Of a DNA stretch of 64,000 bases, positions 24,501-37,200 are shown one piece after another. Positions within the stretch are counted from its first letter, which is position 1. Every line of letters starts with the position of its first letter. The translations under genes and the position numbers were made by a program. Source of the DNA: Paragonimus skrjabini miyazakii (taxonomy: Eukaryota; Platyhelminthes; Trematoda; Plagiorchiida; Troglotrematidae); the NCBI GenBank assembly GCA_014338405.1, contig JTDE01000136.1, positions 244,229 to 308,228 on the forward strand, in the 5' to 3' direction. The notes below the pieces were generated by a model, which was not told where the DNA came from, ran no database searches, and worked only from the letters and a program-made list of their open reading frames with translations.

Positions 24501-27500
24501 TAGACAAGGGCAAGCCAAATTCTGTACTATCGTAATGTTCGGTCGAAGGAAACTTTATGGATTGTCAATGAATTATTGCACATGGCTGTTCTGTTATGCT
24601 TGTGTCATAGACATGGAGGTTGTGGCTAGCAGTGTAGTATCACCTATGCGAAGTTTTGGGTATAACTGGTGAGTTTATGCATCATAAGTCGGCTTTTGAT
24701 TCCAGCCCATATCTTCGAAATGGAAAAATCAAAAAGCACTCGTGAGTAGGGATATTTTGCAGACAACTATGAGTGGAATTCGGTTTATAGTTAGTGGCTA
24801 ATCGATACAGTTTGCCTTACAGCAAAACGAGACGAATACACCAGCACGAATCGGTGGAGGACAGGAAATTTTACTGTATGCTAATCACAGGTCACTTTCT
24901 TATACTGTCTAGCAAAGTGCAAAATCTTTTTATTGGCTGCCAGCCAAGTCAAGACGCTTGTAAAGAATGTGGGTGGGAGAATTCTCGATTGTTTGTGGAT
25001 AACGTCGTATCTGAATTGCATTCCAGGTTAGCTTCGTAGTTAGAAACGTTGTAAGCATGGTTGTTGTTGGCAATGTGAATTACTAAACGTGATTTGACGT
25101 TTTAACTAGCAAGCTAACGCAGAACGAACAGTGTCCCGAAATAGTACGCTTCCAGTAAACAAAGATTTAAATGTAACATTTCGTGTACCGTTTCAGTGCC
25201 TTCAAGTTGGGTACGCTTCTCCTCAGACCGAATAAGAAACTTGGGTGAACGGCGTAGATGATCGAGCCTGGGAACTATCCTCAACTTCCTTGCAAAACGG
25301 TACATTCAGTGACGGATAGGCCAACACAAAACAAGACTGTTGGATCTACGTCACAGTTTGTGACGGGTTTACAAGATGCAACTTGATTACCAGATCACTT
25401 GTCCTCCATCTATGAAATTACACACCAGGCTGAGGCGAAGTGAACTTATCATTGTTTTTTCTGAAGATAAAACCCCACGTAGCATTATGCCATTTACAGC
25501 ATCATACCGTCTAATAATTCTCTGTCCTCCCTTTTTTCATCAGATAATGGTTAGTTGAAGTAGGTCTGTTTACATGCGGACGTTTGGAAGTGCAATGTCT
25601 TCCAAAACATCTCGTTCAGTTGACTTGGATGATATCTACTAAGTTGTCTAATTCAACTTCCTCAATTTGCTGCACGGTGCATGCTGCTGGAATGTCAGAT
25701 TGGCTGTGGTCAAACTTGTCACTGAATGATGTTAAAAGAGCATGAAAACACACACGAACTTTGACCTTGCTGATTATGGACACAATACGCTTCGAAGAGT
25801 ACGGCTGCACGCATAAGCAGTGAGTGTTTGTGCATGAGGGGCCCAATGGTTGATTGTGTACTTTGTCTGCATAAATGTGAAGCAAAAATGTGATTCGTAC
25901 AATATACACATCGAATTAGAACTGGAAGTAGCCCAGCAATTTCGCAAGTCTGAACAGTTTAACTGCTGCAGTACACTTTGAACAGAAAATCAATACAATG
26001 ATGTACATGTGTGTATCGATCAAATGCAGTGTAGAAGTTATGCATGTGTGACATAGTTGCAAAAAGTGTATTACTATATCGTCAGAAGTAAACGGAGGTT
26101 CCAATTAAGAGTGGGGAAGGTGTTAGGACTCTCGTTGTCAAAGTTAACCGGAAAAGACTAGCGAATAAATACGAATTATGAATCGATAGCACACAGCGTA
26201 ACAAGCGTAAAACCCTAGAATAACAAGAAAGACCTTGACCTTTGGTCGAAAATGTATTTATCTCCAAACTAAACGTAAATTTGCAGACCAGCTTCTCCGT
26301 GTAAATAGATGCTGATTGACCTTGAGGAGCCCCATCCTAATTGACGCAGTAAAAGCGGAGAGGGATAGTCAAAGACGAAAGTAAACCATGCTTCAGAATT
26401 GAGTTCCAGCCTGCTGTGGCGCGAAAAGATAGATTTCAATCTTCTTTGGACAGACCACCACAAACGAACCACGTTTGCGGAACATAGACTTTCTCCAGCA
26501 AAATGGTACTGGTTATAAATCCAGATATACCTTCAGTGCATTGAACGAGCACGGTGAGTACACGTTATCAGCTAACACTAATTGCTTCCAAATAAACTGT
26601 TGGGCCCTCGGGTTACTGTGCTCTAGCGGAACGTTCAAACTGCCAACAAGCCACGCTTGTCGTAAAATGTGTTCTTGCTGCATAGGGTTGAGAGCATTCG
26701 TGTACATATGACAGCAATCGATTGACTGTTGGTCAAAAGATTCCAGCGGTCTTAGTTTACTTGTCATTCTTACGACTTGCTGGGTATGAATTTAGTTGTC
26801 TTGTTAATAGAGAGAGAAAAATGAGTGTTCAATCTGACCATCAAGATGAGCGTTTTGATGTGTTTGTAAGTTACTAACTTGATGTAACATATCTTGCGTG
26901 AACGACATATGCTGAGGGTTTCCAAGTGCATGCACCGTTCTTCCAAGTTAAAAGAGAATGTGAGACTCGGACACAATCACACATATGGTGAGCATATTCA
27001 TAGGTTTATGGTATCTTGAGTATTTGCACAGCAGTACGGTAAACATAAAGTTGTCTTGAGTGATTTATGGCTAGTTCAGGCCGATTATTTGGTTCAGTGT
27101 GTTTGAATTGCCTCATGTTTACATCAGTTGACTATACTTGCTTGTGCGCTGTGTACACAAAGACTTCATAGGCGGTATGTGACCAGTTGATCTTATTTGT
27201 ACCAGTTACCCAAATGTGTTTCAATCTGTTAATACCAGCAAAACTTGATAAACCACGTAGTTAGGCTGAGGCGCGATCCTAAATTGGTCAAACGCTATCG
27301 GAAACCGATGTGCATATGCGTCCATCCACCATAGTAAGACTAGGAACCACTATAATGCGCACTAGTATATTGGAGAAGCGTGCGTTTGTATGAGCCAAGC
27401 TTTGAATGGCATGCTAAAGTTACTGTAAACATAGATAAATTAAACAGCTATCTCTGTGGATGTTTGCTTAGGAACACATGTTTAAATTAGACTCACTGAA

Positions 27501-30500
27501 ATATTTCCGACTATGAGTTTTAAAAAGAACATCACAGAACCGTTAAAACAAACATTTGGTTGATAATGTAGGTTGTTCAACCATGGTAGTTTATACAGGA
27601 ATTATCATGTACCATCCGTCCTATTTCATTAGTAACAGCACGAAACCACTGGGAAAATTGTTATATGATGTTTGTTCATGAATTATATGAATACATCTGT
27701 TTCGCATTAATTTATATTCCTTCTTGTCTAGGCAAGAACTACTTGACTTTCACATTGTCGACAAAAGCTGTACATAGTGAAAGATAAATGACCCAAAAAG
27801 TTCATAAACCTGTAAACTGTTTAGAGATAATTAAGTCGTATAGACGTTGATGGTGGATTTCAGTAACTTGATTCCAACATAACAAGACGCAAACGAGAGT
27901 TTAACACTTTCATGAATCCAGATATGTACGTGTTGATTGACTGACACTCCACTGCCACATTTAACGTATAGATAAAGTAAGTGTTACACATGATTGATTA
28001 CAAGTTGATGTGAGATTTAGTTTAATAATTTGATCAACTCATTCCAAATCTCGGTGAAATGAATATGTTTATTGATGCGGAAATATGCACTAATGCAACC
28101 TATTTCAACAAAAAAGAATATGAAAGGGAACAGGTTCGAATAGCAACTCAAGTTTGCAACCAATAATTGAAATGTTTTATTTAGGAATCCTGTTCCGTTG
28201 ACTAGGAAAGTGGACAACGATATTCCTGTGTAAATAGTTCTAAATATGTTTTCCACTGAAAATCGACGAGTATACCACTATTTGAAAGCTGACGGTACAA
28301 GATACTCTGAAATTAAGACATGCAGTCCCGTCATATTTCGTAGTTTCCATGCAACTGTAGATCTTCGTTTCAGAATTCGCGTGATAGCTGTGAAATGATT
28401 ACGTCCGAAATGACTGCATGTAAACTTATCTCCTTGAGGGTGAAGACACACAATAGCATTGGGTAGAATGCCATAAACAATGTGTACAACTACATGTTCG
28501 ACTTTAGACGTTTGTTTCTGCTCAAGACAAATAGCCAGGAAAGTCTTGAAGTGATATGCCGGGTGGATGTAATGGATGAACATCTTTTTCACTGGATATA
28601 TTAACTTCCCTAAATGTAATTGTTTTAACATCGTGATCTATATGTAAAAAGAAGTGTGAATTGATCCATTATTTACAATAAAGTGGCCGTGGATCTAATT
28701 AGTTTTTATGGAAACTCAAGTATCTGCATCTTGAACATAATTGATAAAAAAATAGTTCCATTCGTAAGTTGCTACAGACGTTTACGTTAACAGTGGACAA
28801 AAATGTATAACCAGAAATTATACAGAGAATGAAATACCATCTAATCCGCTGTAAAATTAGATTAATCTGTTGCACTAGACACAGCAGAAGTCAAGATGGG
28901 CTAATGAGAGACAGAGTTGAAAACACCGATCATAAATTGCTACTATCATTTTAGAAGCAACAAATTGCCACCAGTTTTGTGCCACTGTCAATTTGTATTA
29001 ACTTGCAGTTGGTGACGGACAGTGGAAGAAAATGTCACTTACTGACTGGCAGCTACCAGAGAACACAGGACAATAATATCACTCATTTTAAATAAGATTT
29101 GTTTCGTTGCCATAAAGAACGCAATCTTAAGGTCTCTGCCAAATGCTATCAGCCACAAATATACTCTACATATGGAACATTATTTCGACGTAGGTCTCTG
29201 GTTGAGTTCATATGGTTCAACCCTACTGTTACCGAGAAGACCAGAAGGCGTTACCACCTTTTCAGATTGTGAACTGTTTCGACTCAACAGAAAACCCAAG
29301 ATGTGGCTTCCGTTGTAGTGATTTAATCACCTGCAAGAAACAGTCCACCACATCGCACAGTCGTATATTTTGTTTAATTGAAATTGGCGGGTTAACCTTA
29401 CTCGGTCGGGAGGAGGAAGCAGGATATCAACGATTTCATATGACGTTTATCTACACGGCTTACAGTAAGGCACCAGATTAGCCGTAGTGCAGTTAACTAG
29501 TCAGCAGTCAAATGCACGATCAGTTCTTTGCAAAGATTGTGTAAGTTGATTTACAAGTTTTGAAACGCCTGACGGTTGATAACTAAACACTTAGTATACA
29601 GTCTGAATAGACTCTCTAAACAGTGTGATTTTGTCAGATCCACTGAAGCCGTGCTGTGCTCTGCGTTAGACGGGTGAACCCAGTGAGTTACTAGAATTTT
29701 CCGTACCACAGTTTTTCAAACTGCCTGCCTCACGGAATGTTTGTACTTCCAATTCAATTCTGCTCAACCTACATTTAGCTTGCACGTTACAAAAAGGCAA
29801 AATGTTAGGAACAGTGGTGATGAACAAATAATGTGCGGCCAGTAACATGCAAACTGTTGCGTGTAACTTTGCCGTATCGATAATACTTCTGGGACATAAA
29901 GTATACATATTTTAAACGGCCAGTAGTTCAATTAACGATAACGTATACCTCCGAGTTATATATCATAGAGATACTGCAAAAGGAGATGAATTTTCAAAGC
30001 CTGGGTAAATGTTTCATCTAGCCAAAATATTGGTAGCAAGTTTATAGCGAAAATGTTAACGTTTTCTGTAAGCTTCATTGATATGCTTCCGTTAAATATT
30101 ACGGTAGTATTAAAATTTCCAGTCTGACTTTGATTAATAGCTATGCCCGACACCGACGTCAGTCGACGCCATTTTAACTTCCGACTGATCACGAAAGCTT
30201 AGGCGATTTTCTTGGCTTACTTCAAACGAAGAATAAATTAATCAACATGTTTCATTTAATCAGGTGTTTTGTTAGTGTTTCATACACTTTCCCAATCAAT
30301 CCTCCATCAGTACTAAGCATTACAGGTATGGTTACCAAAGAGAAACAGTTGCTATGCAGCAAATTAACTATTTGTATCCATTTGTGAGATATCATGCAAA
30401 AAAGTGGGCTATCGTAAAACGTGAGACGATTGATTGTAATGAAAACAAAACCATCCAAACCATCATCATATGTGCATTAACAGAGTGAAGACAGGTTATT

Positions 30501-31339
30501 GACAAAATGTAACAGGAAACAAGCCTAAAGGATTGGATTGTATCACTCATATAAAAGCACTTGACTTTACAGAACTGGTTGATTGACTAAGGGAACTTAA
30601 AATAGTTGATTCCGTTCAGAAGTTCAAACAATACCGTGAGAACACGAAAACTGGTAGACGAAAACTTCTCGTGTTGACTTACCAGTGCCATATTTGTAAA
30701 AGACCGTTAATCTGTTTTTACAACAAACAAGTAACGGAGTGGAGCGTCACTGAGCGCTTCAGATTAGGTTACTTGTTCTAGTGACAGATTGAGTTCATGA
30801 AAATTGTTTCTGAACACACAGAATATAAGTATAGCCACCACTAAAGGAAAGTTCTACGTACACTTTTTACAGTGATAATTACTTCAGGTGGCACCTTCCA
30901 TGAACGTTTTAGGCAAACACTGGATTATGGAACAGAGGTGATCAAGTCTAGTTGTTCAGCCTGATTTCCTCGTCTAAAGGTTTGTTGTACTAATGTGGAC
31001 AGCGTACTTACTGATGTATGATTATGTCAGTTTGGTGCGAGGCTACCAAAGTGTGAGTATTAACAGAACCCCGTAATTCTCCTATAGACACCTCCTCCGG
31101 TCGGGCGGAGTCCGGGTAACTTATGAATATCTGCAGAAGTAGCAAGCAGGTGGTCCTAAATTCGAACGTAACGCTAAACTTAAGGTAAAAACTGTTCAAG
31201 TGTCTCGCCGGGTTATCTAGTACCCATTTAAATCGACTGAGTAGTAACTCGCCGTCGCACATGATATGATGGCCTGCAATTGTCACAGCTAATTTTTACT
31301 AAATTGTTAACTGCTGAAGTGAGATTTAACGGACGTTTC
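21561..31339. other. Long unassigned stretch
   Basis: Nearly 10 kb without a feature I can support. The longest frames are 109 codons (21907-22236, minus) and 117 codons (28278-28631, minus). The first contains a donor-like CAG|GTAAGA followed 14 bases later by an acceptor-like TTTTCAG, but nothing identifies a protein. At about 24669 a donor-like CTG|GTGAGT follows a 76-codon frame, also unsupported. No tRNA, no tandem array and no long inverted repeat was noticed. Confidence 0.4.
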
Positions 31340-31690
31340 ATGATTAGTAGGAAAGGTTCGAGGTATTAGGTTAGTTCAAAATTTAACACTACCCACACTT
31401 GTTTGCAGCCTTTGCATCAAGATAGGCCTTTCGGCTAGCCCACTTCGAAAGGAAGCATTAGACTCGAGTTTAGCTTTTATCGGAGCTCATCAGTAGTGTA
31501 CATCGTTGCCCACATCGAAGTTTGCACTCTAACCTTCGTGCCTGTGAGACCAGCATGTTAACTCAAACGCCAGCAACCTCACAGTAGACATAACCGACTA
31601 ATCAAATCCAAACGCTCTACCACAGCGACAACGTTATGTGAATAGTGTTCAACTCGCCATATCGTTTCGAAAGGAGGATAAACAGAATCA
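31340..31690 (-). mobile_element. Hammerhead element C (second subfamily)
   Basis: Minus-strand order: TTATCCTCCTTTCGAAACGA, CGCTGTGGTAGAGCGTTTGG, tRNA-derived head with GAGGTTGCTGGCGTTTGAGT and GCTGGTCTCACAGGCACGA, ribozyme region, then TTCGAAGTGGGCTAGCCGAA and the end GCAAACAAGTGTGGGTAG. The head and tail match the elements at 12040, 32400 and 61250. The ribozyme (31455-31501) retains CTGATGA and the stem I strands but has TAAA for GAAA and a mispaired stem II, so it should be inactive. Confidence 0.75.
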
Positions 31691-31779
31691 CTCTGTTCTA
31701 ATCACTCGATAACCCGGTGATTAGGACTTCTCAGTTGAGTTGAAGTTATTGTCTTCATTGAACCAACTGAGCATGGTTT

Positions 31780-31865
31780 GAATCAGTAGTGAAGGTTCGG
31801 GGATTTAGGTTATTTCAAAATTGAACATCATCCACACTTGATTGTAGCCTTCTCATTTAGGTGAT
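31780..31865. repeat. Solitary terminal sequence of the hammerhead family
   Basis: AGTAGTGAAGGTTCGGGGAT, TTAGGTTATTTCAAAATTGA and CATCATCCACACTTGATTGT repeat, in the same orientation, the end of element C at 31345-31410. Because family ends are inverted repeats of each other, this could be either a truncated minus-strand copy or the left end of the plus-strand element D at 32400-32640. Confidence 0.6.
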
Positions 31866-32399
31866 TACTTCCTCCACTCCACAATAGAACTGCTGAAGAA
31901 AAGAGAAACTGATATTCTGAGTGCACAGTGACAACGTTTTCCTCTGACTATTTGTCTGGAAAAGTATTGTAAGATGACTCGTTTCAACGAGCTTGCAAAT
32001 ACAGTGAGTTGATTCGCGCCTACGGATATCGGTTAACAGTAGATAAACTGATCAGTTCGAAAGAATCCTTAACAGAATGGGGTGAAGAGAACATGTATTT
32101 AACGAATATCAATTTAACGAAGAAAATTGATAAGTTCTTCCAAGCAATTGTTGATTGGGCCTACCCTATTCCATTTAACGTTGAGGATGTTCAACCTGAA
32201 CAAACTGTTTTACAGTTTAGGTCTCAAATGTTGCGCCAAACGAAAAATGCGTGTACAGCTCTTTGATGCAGCTATAAACTGGAGCTATAGCTCGGCAAAT
32301 CTGACTGGTGTATTGGTGACTATCAGACTACGGTCAACTGTAAGAAGAGTTCCTGTACCTTTGTTGGTACGCGAGGTTTTAGTTAAGCATCCTAGTATA

Positions 32400-32640
32400 A
32401 TCGTTCAGTTGTACCTATTGTGAGGTTACTGATGTCCTGGTCAGCGTGTTGGTCTCCCAAGCACGAGGGTCAGAATGCAAACTCCGATCCGGACAAGGAC
32501 ATGCACTACTGATGAACTCTAATAGGAACGAGCCTCAATTCCAGTGCGTCCTTTAGAAGTGAGCTAGCCGAAAGGCCTATCTGAATGAGAAGGCTATGAC
32601 CTCGTGTGGGTAGTGTTCAGTTCAAAAAATACTATTTAGG
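32400..32640 (+). mobile_element. Hammerhead element D (second subfamily)
   Basis: Contains GAGGTTACTGATGTCCTGGT, GTTGGTCTCCCAAGCACGAG, a ribozyme region, GTGAGCTAGCCGAAAGGCCT and GTGTGGGTAGTGTTCA, the same order as elements A and C. The hammerhead (32503-32547) keeps GCACTACTGATGA but has GAGC where GAAA belongs and lost its stem II partner bases, so it is inactive. Confidence 0.75.
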
Positions 32641-34040
32641 CAGAAAATGATTGCCATTACTGATTAGTGCGAGGAAATTATATGAACAGATCAAATTAAA
32701 CGCTTGAGAAAGACAGCCTGCTGTGGATCAGGAAAGTGACTTTGACATCGAACAAACAAAGAAGATAAACACCCAGAAATCAACAAGATGTTTCTCAAAT
32801 GAAGTGATTATATAGGAATCAAATATGAATGAATCCAAATTGTTTAACTATTTGATGCAGTAAGAAACAACTGGCCATTGTTCTTGCAACTTTTTCAAAA
32901 GCCAACATTGCAACTTCTGTTTTGGGTGACGTTTTGAGTACTCTGTCTTCATGTAACGCATCGTGACTAGAGAAACAGTGGCGAAAGTGGTTATTCCAGT
33001 TGGTTGCAGAAATTCCAAGCCGACAAAGTGGAAAACCTACCTCTTTAAAAATTTAACAAGCATTTGTGTAAACTGGTGACTCAAACTGGTGTGATGTTGC
33101 TACTGTACCTCAACTTGCAGTATGACCGATATAGTTGTGCACTTCCCTAATTGACGATTCCACACTGGTATGATCTATTCATGGAACAAAAAGCTTCCTG
33201 TTATAGCACTTAAAATATGTGTTAAAACGGAATTAAGTTTCCGGGCCTATTTCTAACATAAGGGAAACAGAGAGAAGGAAAGTCTTTTTGAGCATACATT
33301 TATTTTTATTAATAATGTATGCTGATTTCAATTGCAAATTTAGCGCTTTTCCTGTCGTTAATACGAGGGGGTCGAAGTCTGTAGTCTGATTTCTGCAGAT
33401 ATGACTGGAGTTCATTTGCACAGACCACATCTGTGCAACCAGAAAAAAATTTGTCCAGGTCCTAATTGCCAAGACCCCCGTTACTCGGTTGATACCGTTA
33501 GAGGTTTGTTTGGTCAACGAATTGCTCTCCAACTCAGAACCGTTCAATGTAATTACGTGATAAATTGCTCCTGTCTTTACTCACTTGACAATCGTGAAGG
33601 TGTATCACAGTATATAATTGGCCCGTTGACAAATAACCGGAAACAGGCTGTTCGTAAAACCAGCGTTACTTCTGTTGAATTCATGAGGGCCATTCTGGAT
33701 GACGTGACGAAATTGTCAGAGGTTTCATGAATAACAGGTCTCGGGAAGTGATGCACCTGGGGTGGATAAGAACAAATACTATTTCACAGTATATAAATAT
33801 TGGATTTTTAACGAATGGACCTCAGGTATTCCACGAATGTCTCAATGATTATTTTTGCTGTAACAAGGGAAACGGATGAGTTGGGAGATTTAATTTATCT
33901 TCGCATTTTCTGTAATGACACTCTTTTTGTTAATCGAAGAGAATATTCATACTTGGAATGCTGTTTAGTATCCTTTCTAATTCCGAATATATTATCTGAA
34001 CATTCTGATTTAATAAAAAAACCCGATTGTAAAAAATCCG
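32641..34040. other. Unassigned sequence with two opposed open frames
   Basis: A 109-codon plus-strand frame (33401-33730) overlaps a 104-codon minus-strand frame (33233-33547). The plus frame is rich in cysteine at its start but I cannot match it to any family. No splice signals or promoter decide between them. Confidence 0.4.
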
Positions 34041-34042
34041 TT

Positions 34043-34120
34043 TTTCTCTAGATTCGAACCGTAGAGAGAAAGAAATCCAAGCGCGGCAAGCGCTCTACCA
34101 GCTGAGCCTACAGTTTTCAC
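34043..34120 (-). tRNA. tRNA-like sequence, degenerate
   Basis: Minus-strand reading gives a perfect eukaryotic A box (GGCTCAGCTGGTAGAGC, with the D stem GCTC/GAGC paired) and, 36 bases on, a B box GGTTCGAATC. However the anticodon arm and the T stem do not pair properly and I find no 7-bp acceptor stem. It is either a tRNA pseudogene or the head of a tRNA-derived SINE. No anticodon is assigned. Confidence 0.4.
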
Positions 34121-34145
34121 ATTCGAACCCAGCAGCACACAACCT

Positions 34146-34226
34146 GGCTTTGAAGCTCAGCTGACTGCACATTTACCGCGTTTGAACGTGTCGTTTCTGT
34201 CACTGGTTCGAATCCAGTGGAAACCT
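34146..34226 (+). tRNA. Second tRNA-like sequence, degenerate
   Basis: AGCTCAGCTGACTGCAC resembles an A box and ACTGGTTCGAATCCAGT is a perfect T arm (5-bp stem with a TTCGAAT loop). The candidate acceptor strands GGCTTTG and GGAAACC pair at only five of seven positions including a wobble, and the D stem is broken. Likely a tRNA pseudogene. Another B-box-like string, GGGTTCGAAT on the minus strand at about 34120-34130, lies between this and the preceding tRNA-like sequence. Confidence 0.4.
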
Positions 34227-34230
34227 GTAT

Positions 34231-37200
34231 TTTCCCCAGTTGGGTCTCTTCCAAAAAACAATCCTACTAACCTACTTATTAGCATTAGGAAGTTAATTTT
34301 TAGGGTGCATTTAATCGACTACCTTTTTGATAACTGAGTGCAAGTTACGCTCAGAGTACAGTGAAATATACAAAACTGTGTAAGGAATGCAATTCGTTAG
34401 CTTGTAGAATACAAGATGCCCTCCGTAATGGAGTCTCATTTGTCCTAAGCGTATTTATAAGTAAACTTCAGGCCAACGTGTAGACAACGAGAATAACTGG
34501 TTAGCAAATGGTAACTTTCACAAACTAACACAACTTACCTAAAAACTGATCTGATGAGACGCAACGCACACGCCTCTTTTTGATCACCATGACACTCAGA
34601 AATAATTAGCTAATTTTACGAAAAATATTAATAGCATCGCCGTTCGAGAAACAGTAGGTTCATGACATTTCATATAACGTTTTGTCCAGGAGATCGGCTT
34701 GATTTGCCAAAAGTTATACATGCTCCAGTAGTCTGTTATTCAGCATACCAGGGATATACACGGAATTTAGAAAAGACTCAGTTAGGGAAGATTCCGTCTT
34801 TCTCTGGACTTGGGTATCCAACAGAAATAGCACGTTATAATGCGACAAGCGACCTACCAGTTGAGTTTTGAAGTCACGTAAGAAGCTCGGGAACCTCATA
34901 TTTTGAGTTGGTTACTTACCCAACAGAATGTTCTATATAACGTCCAACAAATGATCGAACGAATTAATTGTTTGCTTTGGAGTTCACCAACATCACTATT
35001 TGGTGTTGAACATTGAATCAAGGTTGAATAGGTTTCCGGATATCCATAATAAAAATTAGTATAACATTCGTTTATTTTTTCTTCGCTTTTCAGCCTTATG
35101 CCTCCCCGGATAAACGTAATCAAATGTTTACTTTAAATCTGTACTCTGTTGAAAGACCAGCTTTCTAAACCTTTTTCAATAATAATATCTGTTTATTTAC
35201 TTCCAGTAAGTTAGTCAGTTATCTGTTAGATACATAATTCAGCGGTGTTTCTGCTGAAACATTTCATACCGTTAGCAGCAAGTGACCGCTAGCGGCTGTT
35301 AATAAAACGCTTGATGCCAAAAATTAACGCTTTTACTAAACTTTAATAATAAGTATGAGTTTGTATGAGGTAATATCCATCAGAGGTCGAACTCTGTTCG
35401 ATCAATCTACGGTCATCAAATTTCAGCAGTTCACGGATTAGCATTGAAATGAAATTCTGCTCTTACAGCCAGAATCGCAGGCATGCTTAGCTAAGAATCA
35501 GCGAATGCCTATCTCGTTCACACTGCGTTAGTGAGGACCATCAGAATACTTATTGAGTTATCATTATGTATTGGTTTGACCAAAATACAGAAAAAAGTTA
35601 TTTTAAGTATTCATGACATTCGCCTTTAAACCGGAAGAGAACTTCGGTGTGTAACACGACTGGTCGTGAGTTCAAATCAATTTCAGACCATTTCGTTTAC
35701 CAGTTGAGTTCAATCAAGAACGAATCCTGTTGTGAAAAGCTAATTTGAGGATAAGTTGACCGAAAAAGATTATAACTAACGAGATGATTGACAAAGGCAG
35801 AAGCAGAAGTCACTTGTTTTGATTCACATATGTTCCGTTAAACTTCATCTAAAGGGCAGACATCCTGAATGAAAGTTTAGTTACTTCGGGCCAATTTGAT
35901 AGATGTAAAACAATATGGTTTTGGACGAATAGGTTGTTTTACAAATGAAATCTCCCATACAATCTGTCAACATGTACAGGTGTACGCTGTACTAATTCCC
36001 ACACCTAGGATAGAAAACGTCTATGGTATGCGGCCTATATCAAGTAACTTGGTCATTAGTGACAGCTCTTTTCGGCGGTTATTACTCTGGTTTCTGGGGT
36101 CAGTGCCAATAGGTTTAAACTAACTGATGACCCACTGTTAACCCAATTCCGGCTACAGAATGTTAGGCTGATACTGACTAACTGCTTTTACAGTTCATAT
36201 GACGGTACACGCGCTCATGAAGCCTTATTCTCTAGGCTTATCACGAACAATGTTACAGGTAGGCCGCATCAGAAGTTCCGCTGGTTGTGATTGGATTTAA
36301 TTAGTATATTCGAGTGAGAATAAATCGTTAGAAAACAGTGGTTTATTTGTGAACGAAAGAATTATCATGTAAGGTAAAAACGCATTCGTTATGATTGTTA
36401 ATCACACAGTTGAGTAGATAATCGGTATAAGGAAATAAAATGAATCAATTTCTGAAAATATCCATGAATAGGCTTTTGCAATCACTCACAAGTCAACTGT
36501 TATGACCTGAGTAGGCTGTACGAAGCCCAAAAGGTATTATGACTGTATTATGAACTGAATGGATTTGGTCAGTTGACTGAGTGATGATCATACCTCAGAC
36601 TCATATTTATGTACTACCGTTCACATATACATTATAGTGTCTACGTACTTTTCTACGCAAATGCATTTTTGCTACGTCAATTGCAAAGAGTTCGCAGTTA
36701 TCTGTCAAATGTGCACACAATTGAGTAAGAATTTTATCAAAGATATTGTTTATAGAAAAAATAGATAAGCGTATGTCTCACTCACTCGCATTCGTATGAG
36801 CATAAAACGATAGGGGATTAGGTTGTTTTGATCATGCTTAGGGTCGTATAGTAATTTTGGTGTCTGTTCAAATTAGGTTTTCGATATGGTCAAACAGATT
36901 GCACCGTCAGCCATATGTTTGTCAATTACTTGTTTCACAGACTATAGCAAGCGGCCAAGAATTCAGCCCCTGCAATAGATGGAACAGAACAGATGTATAA
37001 GATTAGCACAATGTATACCAATCAATATTGAAGGGGTAAACCGACTCCGTCATTTAGATGCATTCCAACGGCTTAGTTAATCTTGGAATATGACATTGTG
37101 TAGGGAAGTGTCCGCGGTTCAAGTTGTAAAACAAATACATACTTGAAGGACGAATAAAAAACAATAACAATTAACCAGTAATTAAAGAATTGTTTGAGCT

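Noticed and set aside
28278..28631. 117-codon minus-strand frame
   Set aside because: No motif, no splice or promoter context, and no repeat partner found in the window.
33401..33730. 109-codon plus-strand frame, considered as a GIY-YIG remnant because of a C-x-C pair
   Set aside because: The Y-I-G and R-T blocks and the C-terminal PLE blocks are not found at the proper spacing.
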